Notes: a model not told the origin generated them from the sequence alone. Shown: positions 52,581 through 64,000, counted from the first letter of the stretch. The stretch is 64,000 bases of DNA from Adiantum capillus-veneris (GCA_014529385.2 CM043951.1:108972469-109036468), one strand, 5' to 3'. A program made the numbers and translations.

Positions 52581-53692
52581 TGGAACAATGCCATGAAGAG
52601 AGTGGACACCAGGTCAAAGATCAGGTTCTGTTTCGAGTGCTTAGAGCATGCTTTTGGTGGCCTTCCATTGTGAAGGACGTGCATTACTGGTGCAAGACGT
52701 GCCACGAGTGTCAGACTATAGGTGAAAGACGATTGGTAGCGGAGTCACAGGGCGCCATCATTACACAAAGCGCCTTTTAGAAGTGGGGTATTGATGCTAT
52801 AGGCCCTCTCCCAAAGTCTACAAGTGGTAAGAAGTACGTGGTGGTAGCCATTGACTACCTTACAAGGTGGGTCGAAGCCAAAGTAGTGAAAGAAGTAAAT
52901 GCTAGTGTTGTGGCTCAGTTTGTGTTTGATAATATATGTTGCCGTTTTGGTGTTCCATGGGTGTTAGTTTCTGATAGGGGTCAGGGGTTTAGAAGCAAGA
53001 TCATGAGCGCATTAGTGGATAAGTTAAAGATTCAGCACATGTTTTCCTCGCCCTATCACCCCCAATGCAATGGTCTAGTCGAGAGTGCTAATGGTCAAAT
53101 TGTCAAGATGTTAACAAAGTATGTGTATAAGCAGGAAGCTGAGTGGGAAGCAAATCTAGAAAAGTGTCTGTGGGCGTATAGAACATCTTATAAGGTGGCT
53201 ACAAACTTCACCCCATTCGAGCTTGTCTATGGTAAGGAGGCGGTGTTGTCAGTGCATGCACAGCTAGGTGCTTTAAAGGGTATGTGGCGTGTCAATGCCA
53301 CTCAACAAGGAGTTCTACAGGATCGGATAGCCAGCTTGGAGGCTTTGCAGATGGACAGAGAGGCAGCGGCAGACTATTATGTGAAGCAAAGAGAGAAGCG
53401 GGTTGCCAAGTTCAATCAGAACTTGCCAGACAAGAAGATAGAGGGAGGAGACCTGGTCATGAAGTATGAAAGCTATCTGGATTTCACATTCCAGAAGAAG
53501 TTCAAGAAGAAGTGGACAGGTCCATATAAAGTGAAGAAGGCCTTTCCGAATGGGACGTATCAACTGGTAAGAGAAAATGGCAAGCTTCTTAGGAATAGGG
53601 TAAATGGTGTGCAGCTCGAACTGTATTTCGAGAGCAGTCTAGTGCCTGAAGTGCAGCAGATTATAGTCAAGGGGGGTGGGCAACCCACCTAA
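52581..53692 (+). pseudogene. pol: Integrase of the Tat-type element
   Basis: The zinc-binding HHCC part reads CHEESGHQVKDQ, then CKTCHECQ. The catalytic core has GIDAIGPLP, LVSDRGQGFRS and HPQCNGLVESANG (D, D, E). A TAG at 52778-52780 stands before KWGIDAIGP, where Gln or Glu is usual. The C-terminal part has the GDLVMKY and GPYKVKKAFPNGTYQL stretches of Gypsy integrases and stops at 53690-53692. All catalytic residues are present; the stop alone breaks it. Confidence 0.9.
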
Positions 53693-53840
53693 AGCATGCA
53701 GTGTACGTGGGAAAAAAGATGAAGCTTTGTACATAGCTTGTACATACAGTTGTGGTTTTGTGAGTGCTTTTAATCATCAGTTTGGTGTGCCAGTTTTAAA
53801 GTTGTGTACATATGCTTTTGGTCGAACATAAATGTTCGAC

Positions 53841-53855
53841 GAGGGGGCTGGGCAA
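53841..53855 (+). promoter_or_regulatory. Polypurine tract of the Tat-type element
   Basis: GAGGGGGCTGGGCAA lies directly before the 3' LTR start TGATGGTAC at 53856. Confidence 0.75.
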
Positions 53856-55768
53856 TGATGGTACAGCTAAAGTTGGTCGAAGCTAGCAAGTGGTCTATGC
53901 CAGGCAAAGGGTGCAGTCGAGTGCAGTGCAGAAGGCTAGGGCAGGTGCCAAGGCCCTTGGCAACCAAAGGATAGCGCGAAAGCATGGTTGAAGCGGTTTT
54001 TTAGGCCAAAAGTGCTATGCAATGGTCTAGATGGGATGGCATGTCAAGGTGTCCAAAATGCCAAGTCAAAGCTCTAGAATGTGGAGTTCAGCATGCTCTA
54101 GAAGCCCGTCCAGACGGCTTGTCAAACGGAGCCCCGGTGTTCTAGATATTGCAGTTTAAAGAAAAGTGTGTAGCAGATCCCCGACGGACAGGGCAACTAG
54201 GAGCAGGGGGCCGGGTTGACGTCAGTATATATGTGTGTAGTGCTCGAGTTGTGGAGCATGCCTGTCTTCTCGGATTGCGAATCGGAGCTCTGGATAGCAA
54301 GATATGATCGGTTGAAGATTTTCCAGGGGCCGGGTCGGGGCTCATTGGACTACACGGGGAAATGTGCCATCTGCCATCGTTTGAGCCTCGCCAAAGTTCT
54401 CAATGATAGTGTGTGTCACAAGGAGCCAACATAAATCAACGGTGTGTCAATCGGATGCTTGGTCGACCAGATACAGAAAGAGGAGCCGGTGGCAGTAGAA
54501 GGTGTGCAGATGATTTTTCAAGTTTTTGGCGGCCTCGGACGGCGAACTCAGAGAAGTCAAAGGGTGGGCAGGTTTACGTGGCATGGACCCGATACAGTGA
54601 AGATTCGGTCGGGCTTTGCGGCTTAGCAGTAGAAGGTTGGAGCAATGAGAGGGAGCCTGGGAAAGTGGGCTCTTTGTGGGAGAGTTTTCAAAAAAAAAAA
54701 AAAGGTTGCAAAGGCCTTGAGGGCTCAAAGGCTAGGGAGTTGCCACGTGGCGGGCAGTGCTCCCACATGCGGTTGCGCAGCAGAGATCGGCCAGGTATAA
54801 GTCCGCAAAGGGTGCGCCATTTGGTAGCGTGGGAAGGAGTAGGAGCTCCGTGAGCTCATGGCTATGGTGCCGGTGCACTGTGAATGGGGTGGCGCGGCCC
54901 AGTCAAGCTTCCACGGCGGTTTTGGAGGTGACGCAGGGCGGCGCAGTGGCGCGCTTGCGTGTGAAGCGGTTGGCAAGGTTGATGACGTGGCGCCCGGAAT
55001 GGGATAGTTCCCACGGCCCAAGGGGCCCCGAAATTTTGAGGAGAATAAAGAGGGCAATAGCGACATCGCTATTGCCTCCCCCCTTCAGGTAAGAGGTGAG
55101 TCCCACAGCAGAGAAGGAGGGCGAGAAGCTCGGAGGAAACCAAAGCAGGCAAAGCCAAGCAAGGCCAAGTGGCTGGGCAAAAGGGAAGACCAAGGAAGCC
55201 GGACAAATCAAAGGTGGGCAAGAGCAAAGGGCATGGCCGTCCGGGCGAAATCAAAGGGTGCAAAGTCAAGCTAAAGTAAAGGCCAACTGGATCAAAGAGC
55301 AAAGAGGAGTCGCATAGAGGAAAGGGAGAGTCAAAGTAAAAAATGGAGCAGTGTAAGGTTGAGGCCAATAGGGGTAAAAATGAAGAGATAAACATAAATA
55401 AATTAAAAAAAGCCTAGGGGGCAATAGCGACATCGCTAATGCCCCCCCCCCCAAGTGCAAAGAATGAAGAAGAGAGAGATAGAGCAAAGCGGTGCCCTCC
55501 TCCCAAAAGATACCAATTCAAGATGCCAGGTGGACCAATTGAAATGCAAATTCCCAAATTAAAGTCCTCCCCTATAAAAGTCAAAAAAGAATCAAATTTG
55601 AGGCTTTTTTCGTGGCCTTTTGAGGTGCCGCTTGAAGCCTGCAAAGTGGAGTTCTCTAGCAAGTTAGCCTCTTTGTAACTTTTGCTTGAAAATGGCCATG
55701 GTGATGGCATTGCAAGCCGGTGTATTTGTTTTCTAAAGTGCAATCACAGTTGCCTCCCGTGTCGTTGT
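53856..55768 (+). repeat. 3' LTR of the Tat-type element, left piece
   Basis: Aligned with 46112-48141. It keeps the TG start, has one copy of the 98-bp unit, C11 at 55442-55452, and a TATAAAAG near 55573. It ends at the target duplication gttgt (55764-55768) of the nested element, and the LTR continues at 61495. Confidence 0.88.
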
Positions 55769-56257
55769 TGTTATAGAAATTATATTTTTTGTTTTTTTTA
55801 CAGCTGATAGGTGGAAAAGACTAGGCCCAGCTTGGCCTATGCAAATGTATTTGTATATCATGTACATTTTATTATTCAAGTGCTCTTTTATGAGCTTTGG
55901 CCAATTATGACCGGCCGGCCAGTTTGTAACCAATTTGACCATTCAAGAAATCTATATAACAAATACGTGCAAGAGGGAAATGGTCACTCTTGCGCGGGGG
56001 GAGATTGAACCCAGTGTTTGCGTTGTTCTTCTCTCCTCTTCCCTCTTCTCTCTCGCCGTGCCGGCGTAGCACTCCGCTCTAGGAGGTGCGCCTGCACGCG
56101 CTCTCTTGCTCTCTCCCGCTCTCTGTCTCTCTCTATTTGTATTGTGCTCGATTATGGATTTGTGCGAGTCGACGGGTAGGTAGATTTAGTCGTTTATGTC
56201 TTGCTATGTGCTATTTTTGAGTATTTTGCAGGGCAGCCAGGCTTCCAGCTGTAGCAG

Positions 56258-56269
56258 TGGTATCAGAGC
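56258..56269 (+). promoter_or_regulatory. Primer-binding site, tRNA-iMet type
   Basis: TGGTATCAGAGC lies one base after the 5' LTR of the nested element. Confidence 0.92.
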
Positions 56270-57386
56270 TAGCAAAACGTCCTTGGACATCACTCTGACA
56301 AAGGGAATTATGATAGCAATCATACTTCAAAGCTAAGGTCTTTTATTTTTTTAATTTTTTTTGAAAAAAATTTGTAACACTATGAGAATGATTCTATTGG
56401 TCAAATTCGCTATTTGTTTTCTTTCTTCTTCTTAGTTTGATCATTATATAGTTTGGTTAAGTTAGACCACCGTGATCTCCAGATTACTTAGGTGTTGTGA
56501 AGGATAGTTAATTAGGATCTTATTATTATATTTAATAAGAGCATGGCAATCTATCAGATATTATGCATGTAACCAATAGCATGCAAAGTTATGGATGGAG
56601 AAGAATACAGAGAAATTTAAATATACTAGGATTGTGTACAATCTTTAAGGAAAGTTTAAACTAGTAGAACCCTGTACATAGCAAGAGAAGGAGTAGACGG
56701 AATATGGATGAGAACTCTATGGAGAATCTCTCTTGACAAACGAGTAGAAGAGGAAGAAGAAGACAAATTCATGCGGTTATTTTTTTAATTTCTTCTCTGT
56801 CTCTCCCTCTCGTAGTGGGAAAAGACACCTACAAGAACACTTATATTAGTGCAAGGGAATTCGAAGTCTTCCAATAACCCCTGGAACTGAACAGACCCCT
56901 GTAGGCTAATCTTGTGCTCAAAACACCTCATTATTCATGACATAACTTCCCTTAGTGGGAACGAATCACAAGTGTTCGTAGTTGTGGCACTCTGTCATGT
57001 GCAGACCTGGACGACAGTACCAATGCCGCTCAGCTGAAAAAAAGCGTGGCACAGTATAAGCGGCGCTACGCAGCAGTGGTTGCTACTGATACAGGTACCG
57101 GCGACCAGTGTCGACGACAACCCAGGATGTCAACCCAACATGTTGTGAACACCTAACCAAAGAAGCCATTGTCCTACTCACATGCAGCCGCTATCAGACT
57201 CGCATGCATGCAGTTCGCCAACAGTAATATCGACTCAAATCTAGCAGTTGCGCCAACCACTGGCCGTTTTTTTCTCTGTCTCTTGTTCTCATGCAGCCAT
57301 TTTGGCTCACTCCCCAGTGCCAACCACCATCCACTCCAACCAACCCCTCTCCCTCTTTGCCAGTCGTAACTTGTCCAACCTCTCTC

Positions 57387-57388
<2 letters not shown>

Positions 57389-57446
<58 letters not shown>
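57389..57446. repeat. (TC)n microsatellite
   Basis: A nearly pure TC run inside the ORF-less element. Confidence 0.93.
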
Positions 57447-57450
<4 letters not shown>

Positions 57451-57828
57451 TTTGTCTCTAAGTCGATCTCACTCACTCTCTCTCCCTTACAACCCCCATG
57501 CTGGTGATGGAGAGACACTCCACCATCTACACTCCCCAACCACCGCAAGTTTTACTTTTGCATGGCAATAACGATGGACTACTGGCCTTCTCATTTTTCG
57601 GCCACACCTGCATGATGTGCAGTGTAGTTTCCGTATCATCTTTGGTATGCATAGTAGCCGCACTGCCATACTATCTCAACCACTACTTCATGGTGCCTTC
57701 CACTTCGAGAGCCACACATCACCACCAACTTTACGCTCAGTTTTGTCACCTAAACTCCCCTTGAGACGTAACAATTGCAGATACCTCCGCCATCCAGCAT
57801 CAAGCCGCTCGACTCATTATATTTTTCT

Positions 57829-57832
<4 letters not shown>

Positions 57833-57921
<89 letters not shown>
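57833..57921. repeat. (TC)n microsatellite, about 88 bp
   Basis: The second TC tract of the nested element. Long flanking ORFs (57617-58078) run through it and are not credible genes. Confidence 0.93.
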
Positions 57922-57923
<2 letters not shown>

Positions 57924-60366
57924 GTGTGGGAGTTCTCTGGTCAGTACAAGTGGCCAGCTCTCCAGCAAGGATGGGCCCTATAGCATACTGTGACGCCACA
58001 GTGATTCGGTTCTCAGCAGATCCATGGAAACTCTCACCACCGATGCTCACTACTCGGACTGCATCCTCTTCAAACTAGGCCTTTCAAGTTCCACAAATGA
58101 CTTTCTCAATGAAAGGGAGTATGGAGACCTTTGAAATCGAGCAAGCAGGTCTGGGAACAGACGTTGGAGCTGTCAGCCCATGAGGGCGGCACTATAATTG
58201 CAAGCCCCTGGCTAATTCGCATCCGGCGCTCTGCTGCCCTCTACCCCCGCCTCACCTCAGCCTTAGACGTCCCAACAGATGCACATGATGTAGCCTAAGC
58301 ATGAGCATGGGATGTCATTAGCGGCACTGGCCTGCACCATTTGTTTGTGCATGCAAACCGGAGATAAATTCCCACCATGCAGCACTTCGGCCCCAACTTA
58401 GATCGACAACCCTTAGATCCGCTGCAGTCCTCTATGCCAAACAGTGGCGCACAACAGGGATACTTTCCTACGACTTTAAAAATCTTCATTTTATTTTGTA
58501 TCCAGACGTTGTAATCGACCCACCAAGATTGTATCATTGATCTCATAGTCGTTTTGGCCTTTTTGAAGATAGAACTTTGAAGAATCTTTGATCCTGATAT
58601 CTCATGACTCTAGTCCGTGGTCCAAAACCATCTTTGAATAGACAATGAAAGTGGACTCATATCTCATAGTATACTGAACAATGAACAATTCCATATGTAA
58701 TGTAACTCTATGTTTGGCTCTATATGGCATAGCTGGCAAATCCTAGCCTCTGGTAATATTCCACCCCTCCCCTTGTGTTACTGATTATGGCAATTGTCGC
58801 AACAAGACATTTAACCTCATAATGGTTGACTACCCATCGTGACGTTGTTTTTCTGCATCAAACACTTACTCTATGCTCCATCATCACGTATATACAGATC
58901 CTAACCTCACGCAAGCTCCTTCATCACCACCCACGGTGTATTTGTATCGTTTGGCCTCTTCCTAAGAGACAGGCCGCCACATCCAACTTCTCTGTTATAG
59001 ATGCTTGCAAGTATACGCATTAGTCAGTACTTATAGCACTTGCAACTCGCCTTGCAAATACGGCTCGTGTCCAAAGAATAAGCCGCTTGATCGAATATGC
59101 TTGCCTTTCAGTGATTAGTTAATGAAATTTCCAATTTTCTAGAGAATTTTTGAGCAGCAAAGCAATTTCTTGTAGTTTAATCACATACTCAATGTATTAA
59201 CATTTTAAAATCCATCAATGATAAAATTGATGCAAAGTTAGGATTGTTTACCAATAAAAGGGGGCTCAAATTGACTCTGCAATTTGTACTATAGGCAATT
59301 GATGTAAACTATCACCCACTTTTGGCATTAACACCTGTTTTTATAGGCCATTACTTAAAGATCCTTATAGATCAATTTGTTCGACATAGTTTCTCTTTAA
59401 CCTTCAAATTCCTCATTAAGGACTTTCAAGTGTTTATACATACTTGCCTTCATCTAACACAAAATCATCTTTAGTGCTTTGTCTTTGAGAAGTCCTTTTG
59501 CAGATGAAGCCCACTACAATGCTATCATATCGAAGAACCTTCAGGTATGAAATTTTTCATTGCATTTCAATAATATACTTCTAGTAATCTCTCTCTATCG
59601 TCTTTGATCTACTTTGATTCATAACTCGAATCTTAGATTAATGTCAATTGTCAGCACCTCTCGTAGCACATGATTTTCGCATCCTTTACTCTTTCTAGCA
59701 ATCTCGTTCTCATTATACTTTCAATTGGTGAATGCCTTTATTTAGCACGGGCTAGCACAAAAAAAAAATTACCTGTTCATTTAGGGTTCATCAGAATCAA
59801 CAAATGTAATACTGAGGCTCTTTTTGCAAATTCATCCAGTTATAGCTAGGCTATACCATATGATCTTCTCTGTGATTCCGTTCATCGATTCAAGTTGTCA
59901 ATTGTCATGCATTCATAAGTCATCTTAAAATTTGTTGCACTTATAAAACAATGAAGATTTTCTTGTTTTTTTCCTCTTCAAATGGCTCATTGCTTTTAGT
60001 GCTTTATTTTTTAAAAAAGTTTTGCAGATAATCTAAGTACAATGTTCTCTTATCAAAATCTAGATATTCTCATACCCCTATAGATACCCAGCACCGTTGC
60101 AGTAGACAATTTTTTTTCGGATGCTCCCTTACTTGTTAATGTTATGTTGCAAAATCCATTGTTTCTAATGTCATGGGCTCTCCTTTCTTTGATTGGACTC
60201 TTACTGAGTGACTTGTCATACCCCTACTTACATGAGCTCAGTTCGTATGCGATGACAGCTAACATTTGGTACATGCTTCCACATTATAGTATATTCCAAT
60301 TTCATATCAAATAGATCATTTATTTGTCACTTTTTATGCGATGTCTAGTCCATTGGTCACAGGCAC
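57922..60366. other. Interior of nested element, no coding feature
   Basis: About 2.4 kb without an ORF over 85 codons and without retroelement protein motifs in any frame. No structural RNA was recognised. Confidence 0.5.
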
Positions 60367-60566
60367 ACAGATTCGCCGATTTAGGTAGTGTGTCAATGCT
60401 CATCTAGTGCAGATTCGCCGATTTAGGCAGCACAACAGCAAACTACAGATTCATGCTTTTTGAACTTATATCAAATGCAGATTCGCCGATTTAGGCAGCA
60501 TTAGTGCAGATTTGCCGATTTAGGCAGCACGTCTTATTGGTGTAGACTCGCCGGTTGAGGCAACAC
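60367..60566 (+). repeat. Short minisatellite CAGATTCGCCGATTTAGGCA
   Basis: Five copies start near 60367, 60409, 60478, 60505 and 60541, with irregular spacers of 15-50 bp. The first four match the 20-bp core at 18 or more positions; the last is diverged (GACTCGCCGGTTGAGGCA). Confidence 0.82.
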
Positions 60567-61001
60567 CGATCACAAAATCATGCTGCAGTGGCTGGCCACC
60601 ACTGTAACTGGTATGATTTTGTTACCCGGGTACATAATGAAAGTGATTTGGATTTGGACTTATATTGTGGAATTGGAATTGGATTGGGATTTGGTATCTG
60701 CTGATTATTACGACAGTGTTTATGTGATGAGACTTGACATTATGAGATTAATGATGAGTGTGACCAATGATATCCTGATTCATCAGGGTATGACATATAC
60801 TCCTTATTCTAGTGGTATGGGACACTAGAATAGGTAGTATGTGGATGACAGCAGGCATAAGCTAATGTTGTTTAGTTTCATAAATTTTTCTTTTATTATG
60901 TGATGTTTTTGACACAACATACTAATCACTGTTTTTGACAAGTATTGTTTGCAGATTTTTATATTCGCAACTGAGGACAGTTGCTTTCCAACGGAGAGGT
61001 A

Positions 61002-61489
61002 TGTTATAGAAATGATATTTTATGATTTTATTACAGCTGACATGTGGAAAAGACTAGGCCCAGCTTGGCCTATGCAAATGTATTTGTATATCATGTACAT
61101 TTTATTATTCAAGTGCTCTTTTATGAGCTTTGGCCAATTATGACCGGCCGGACAGTTTGTAACCAATTTGACCATTCAAGAAATCTATTTAACAAATACG
61201 TGCAAGAGGGAAATGGTCACTCTTGCACGGGGGGAGATTGAACCCAGTGTTTGCGTTGTTCTTCTCTCCTCTTCCCTCTTCTCTCTCGCCGTGCCGGCGT
61301 AGCACTCCGCTCTAGGAGGTGCACCTGCACGCGCTCTCTTGCTCTCTGTCGCTCTCTGTCTCTCTCTATTTGTGTTGTGCTCAATTATGGATTTGTGCGA
61401 GTCGACAGGTACGTAGATTTAGTCGTTTATGTCTTGCTATGTGCTATTTTCTAGTATTTTGCAGGGCATCCAGGCTTCTAGATGTAGCA
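61002..61489 (+). repeat. 3' LTR of the nested element
   Basis: The copy is 488 bp, about 4% different from the 5' LTR by hand count. It is followed by the target duplication gttgt. Confidence 0.92.
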
Positions 61490-61494
61490 GTTGT

Positions 61495-61835
61495 TTCCCC
61501 TTCCCCCCTTCTCTTTCTCCTGCTTTCATGTCCCTCCTCGGTGCTGGCTGTGTGGAAGTGTGTGCCCCCCTGGATCGATGGTGTTTTGAGTGAGAGAGTG
61601 AGATTGAGTGGTGGTGTGCATGTGTAAGGGTGGAGACAGGCAGGGGTAGTAGGTGTATCTTGTGTGGTGGTTTTGTGGAGTATGTGAGCAGTGGCAATTG
61701 AGCAGGCGGTGGTCTGCTAGTGTTAAGTGTTTCTTTGAAGGTGTTTTCCGAGAGGATAGGGGTGCTGTGAATACCCTGAGCTATAGAGAGGCCCTTTTGT
61801 TTGTGCTGGGCGTGTTCCCCCATTCCTCCTCTCCA
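61495..61835 (+). repeat. 3' LTR of the Tat-type element, right piece
   Basis: Homologous to 48142-48480, including the AGAGAGGCCCT and GTGCTGGGCGTGT blocks, and ends CCTCTCCA like the 5' LTR. The sequences diverge right after. Confidence 0.88.
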
Positions 61836-63545
61836 CTGATTGCGACAGATGAGCACAAATCCTGCGCATAGGCAGGGGTGTTTTGTTTCCTTAACTTGCC
61901 TTTTAGTTGATTCAGCGTAGGATCTCCCAGAGATCCACTCTTTTTGTGATTTTTCCAAGATCGTAGGAACATATTACTCCTCTAGCGCCTACTTATCCTT
62001 GCTGGCACTGGCCATTCTTGCCGGGTGCGGATGTTTCTAAATTTAGCCAACCCTCTCTCATCGACACACAAAAATTTCAGCGCTAGCTGCAAGGAGAATT
62101 ATCGACAGGAATCTGCAAGTGATTGAGTAAGGCAGTAGGTGAGGTTCACTTTCCTGCACTCAGAGCGATAGGTACCAATTGTTGTTTCGTGATACGAATT
62201 GTTGTTTCCTGTTTGTGCTTTTGCAGGCACTCCATCACAGAGAGGGAGCACCAATGCCTCGGCCTATGCTAAGGGATTCTGGAACGGTCTGTAGAGCTTC
62301 ATGCTCTAGGAACAGACGAAAACCGAATTGAGAGCTTGTGTCTCGGGAATTCTTCTTAAGGAAGGAACTGACCTTTGAGTCGGAAGATCTAGAACGAAGG
62401 GGTGACTCTGATTCTTGTGCTTGTAAAAAGATTCTCCCTAATAACGATTCTCTTTAAGGGAGGGGACCAACTTATCTTTTGGTCCCAAATACTGTGTCGA
62501 TCTTCTCTCTCATCTCTTTTGAGTTGAAAGATTATTTATTTTCAGCTTGTTGACTATTCGTGTGCGCTTCCGTTGTGAGCGGGATGGAAACACACACAAC
62601 GCCTCTATAATGACCCGACACACACTCTTGGGATGATACACACACACATTATGGGGCACCACTCGGCTTACACAACCAGCCTGGCCGAGACAGGAAACAC
62701 ACAGACGGAGTGAGAAGAGAGAGATTTCCCACTTGCCCACTCAACACTCACACATACACACTCACACGCACACTCTCAATTCAGCTCAAAGGAGGCAAAT
62801 TGCTGTTGTTTAGACTCAATGAAGCTCAGCCCAACACCAATGGGGCAAATAGTTTACACAGTATTGAGGAAATACACCAGATACAACCACAAAGTTAAGC
62901 AGAGGCTTCACTCACCGGAGAAGATTACACAGAAAAACAGCAGAAAATCTGTGAGGAATTTGGCAAAATGGACAGCGCATTGCATCCGGAACGCCCAAAA
63001 ACCCCACTCTACAATGTCACAGTGCTCAAATCCGACCTCGGATGAGCAGTTTAGGGCCAAAAAATGCTCCAAAAACAACAAAAACACACTTGCGACTGTT
63101 CCTCCTCTCTTCTCCACGTTTTTTCTGGTCTTCTCCCAGTTTTTTCAGTTCCCACACTTAGCTTTATTAGTTGGGCACCCGTGGCCTTTTAGATGACCTC
63201 AAACGGACCCCGAACAGGCCAAAAATTGACCTCGCAGTGCATAGTTGTCACCTTTTTGCATCATCCGCACACCTGGCACTCAGTTTTTCCAAATAATGCA
63301 TCCCGCAACCACGTGAAGTGGCCCCAAAAAGTGGTCCTCATGATGACCTTTCTGCATAAGTATCACAAGAAAACACCCACGTCATGTCCATACTTCTCCG
63401 CGTGCAAGTATTGACCCCGTTCAACCTCCTGACGCCACTCGATGCCATCTGACGCACCTGCTTACCTCATGTCGTCGGCCCGCGAATAGCTTCCTCGAGA
63501 AGTTTTACGCGCTACCAACTCCTCCTTATTGTAGAAACAAACAGA
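61836..63545. other. Gene-free stretch, probably partly LTR of the right-edge element
   Basis: No credible ORF is present. Part of it should be the 3' LTR of the minus-strand Gypsy element whose integrase ends at 63803, but the outer LTR end cannot be placed without its partner. Confidence 0.4.
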
Positions 63546-63663
63546 GTGGTACTGGTAATAGTGAAAATCGATGCACTATGTACACCCTGTCCTACCTGTA
63601 CACAGTGGTACTGGTAATAGTGAAAATCGATGCACTATGTACACCCTGTCCTACCTGTACACA
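63546..63663. repeat. Perfect 59-bp tandem duplication
   Basis: The unit starting GTGGTACTGGTAATAG and ending CCTGTACACA occurs twice, at 63546-63604 and 63605-63663, with no difference seen. Confidence 0.92.
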
Positions 63664-63767
63664 TGTGGGCCCCACGTAACCACCTGGCTATGGAAAATGG
63701 GCAAACCTTTATTTGATTCACCATGCATGTATATGTTCATATGCGCAATCCCTTGCTCCAAAAAACT

Positions 63768-63802
63768 CCTGACATAATTTGCCCATCCCCTAGCCTGCTA
63801 GA
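63768..63802 (-). other. Probable LTR end and polypurine tract of the right-edge element
   Basis: On the minus strand the stop codon is followed by GGCTAGGGGATGGGC, a purine-rich tract. A few bases later comes TGTCAGGAG, a plausible LTR start. On the plus strand the LTR would end ...CTCCTGACA at about 63773. Confidence 0.45.
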
Positions 63803-64000
63803 TCATTCATGATCAGCAGCAGCAAAGAGAGATATGAGACTCGCCGCATCACAGGTCTCCTCATCCCTCACCAACACTTCTTGATCCACAGACAGCTCAT
63901 CTTGCTCCACCATCATCAATCTAGCATGATACAATTTAAGACGCAATCCATTTACCCTTGACTTATGTAGAACACCATCCAGGTTAGCCAGCTGATATGT
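63803..64000 (-). CDS. pol: Gypsy integrase C-terminal end (partial, runs off window)
   Basis: Sixty-six codons read from the right edge (64000) to TGA 63803-63805. The start TYQLANLDGVLHKSRVNGLR matches the conserved C-terminal pattern of Gypsy integrases (GTYQLADLDG...VNG.RLK.Y). The Asp/Glu-rich tail ends AADHE. The frame is intact for the part visible, and the rest lies beyond 64000. It is a different family from the element at 46112, whose matching segment reads GTYQLVRENGKLL. Confidence 0.8.
   Translation of the reverse strand, partial: TYQLANLDGVLHKSRVNGLRLKLYHARLMMVEQDELSVDQEVLVRDEETCDAASLISLFAAADHE

Larger units (their letters stand above)
55769..61489 (+). mobile_element. Nested ORF-less LTR retrotransposon (LARD-like), 5.7 kb
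   Basis: LTRs of 488 bp at 55769-56256 and 61002-61489 (TGTTATAGAAAT...GTAGCA) differ at about 21 positions. The target duplication is gttgt (55764-55768 and 61490-61494). The primer-binding site TGGTATCAGAGC is at 56258-56269. The 4.7-kb interior has no Gag or Pol motif, and its ORFs are short or repeat-derived. It contains two (TC)n tracts and a short minisatellite. It is inserted in the 3' LTR of the Tat-type element and is therefore younger than that insertion. Confidence 0.92.
46112..61835 (+). mobile_element. Ty3/Gypsy element of Tat type with 2.3-kb LTRs, 3' LTR split by a nested element
   Basis: The 5' LTR is 46112-48480. The 3' LTR is 53856-55768 plus 61495-61835, the gap being a later insertion. 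LTRs begin (T/C)GATGGTACAGC and end CCTCTCCA. The interior holds Gag, protease, reverse transcriptase, RNase H, a second RNase H-like domain and integrase in Gypsy order. The second RNase H is the mark of the Tat lineage (Ogre/Retand group). The coding frame has six stops and one frameshift. Flanks cgtac (left) and ctgat (right) do not match, so no target duplication is preserved. Confidence 0.9.

Noticed and set aside
57617-58078. 153-codon ORF in the nested element
   Set aside because: It runs through a (TC)n tract, and the flanks have no recognisable protein features.

Overview
The window is nuclear DNA of a large-genome land plant. It holds spliced GT-AG gene remains, plant lineages of Ty3/Gypsy, Ty1/Copia and hAT elements, primer-binding sites matching tRNA-iMet and tRNA-Asp, very long (TC)n/(GA)n tracts and nested insertions. 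A fern or other non-seed plant is possible, but nothing here fixes the species. No bacterial, organellar or rRNA content was seen.

Layout. Positions 1-3779 carry the 3' half of a multi-exon host gene on the minus strand (RING-like C-terminal region, function unknown). Its large intron is packed with a degenerate AAGTGCTT/AAGCACTT minisatellite. A 9.0-kb LTR retrotransposon (3780-12783, TSD accaa, LTRs about 99% identical) interrupts its exon. That element has one intact 1726-codon Gag-protease ORF and no reverse transcriptase or integrase, so it would need enzymes supplied in trans. From 13.5 to 24.4 kb there are old pieces: a Copia leader and gag fragment, a broken hAT transposase preceded by a roughly 65-bp repeat array, a Gypsy gag fragment on the minus strand, and an unrecognised ORF. 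At 24.4-28.1 kb a roughly 63-bp minisatellite is split by a 2.69-kb TG...CA unit that looks like a solo LTR. A 1.4-kb fold-back element lies at 31.65-33.09 kb.

From 34.3 to 44.0 kb lies a minus-strand Copia element, damaged in gag, protease and integrase. Its polyprotein is split by a plus-strand, ORF-less LTR element (36245-40808, TSD aaagt). From 46.1 to 61.8 kb lies a Gypsy element with LTRs of about 2.3 kb and a second RNase H domain, typical of the Tat lineage. Its reading frame carries six stops and one frameshift. Its 3' LTR is split by another ORF-less LTR element (55769-61489, TSD gttgt). The right edge begins a further minus-strand Gypsy element (end of integrase at 63803-64000).

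Taken together this is a record of layered insertion. Coding-competent elements are decayed. The only long intact ORF belongs to the pol-less Gag-protease element, which also has the most similar LTRs. The three LTR elements lacking pol (3780, 36245, 55769) imply movement by helper elements outside the window. All intron, LTR and TSD boundaries were read by eye; mismatch counts are hand counts.
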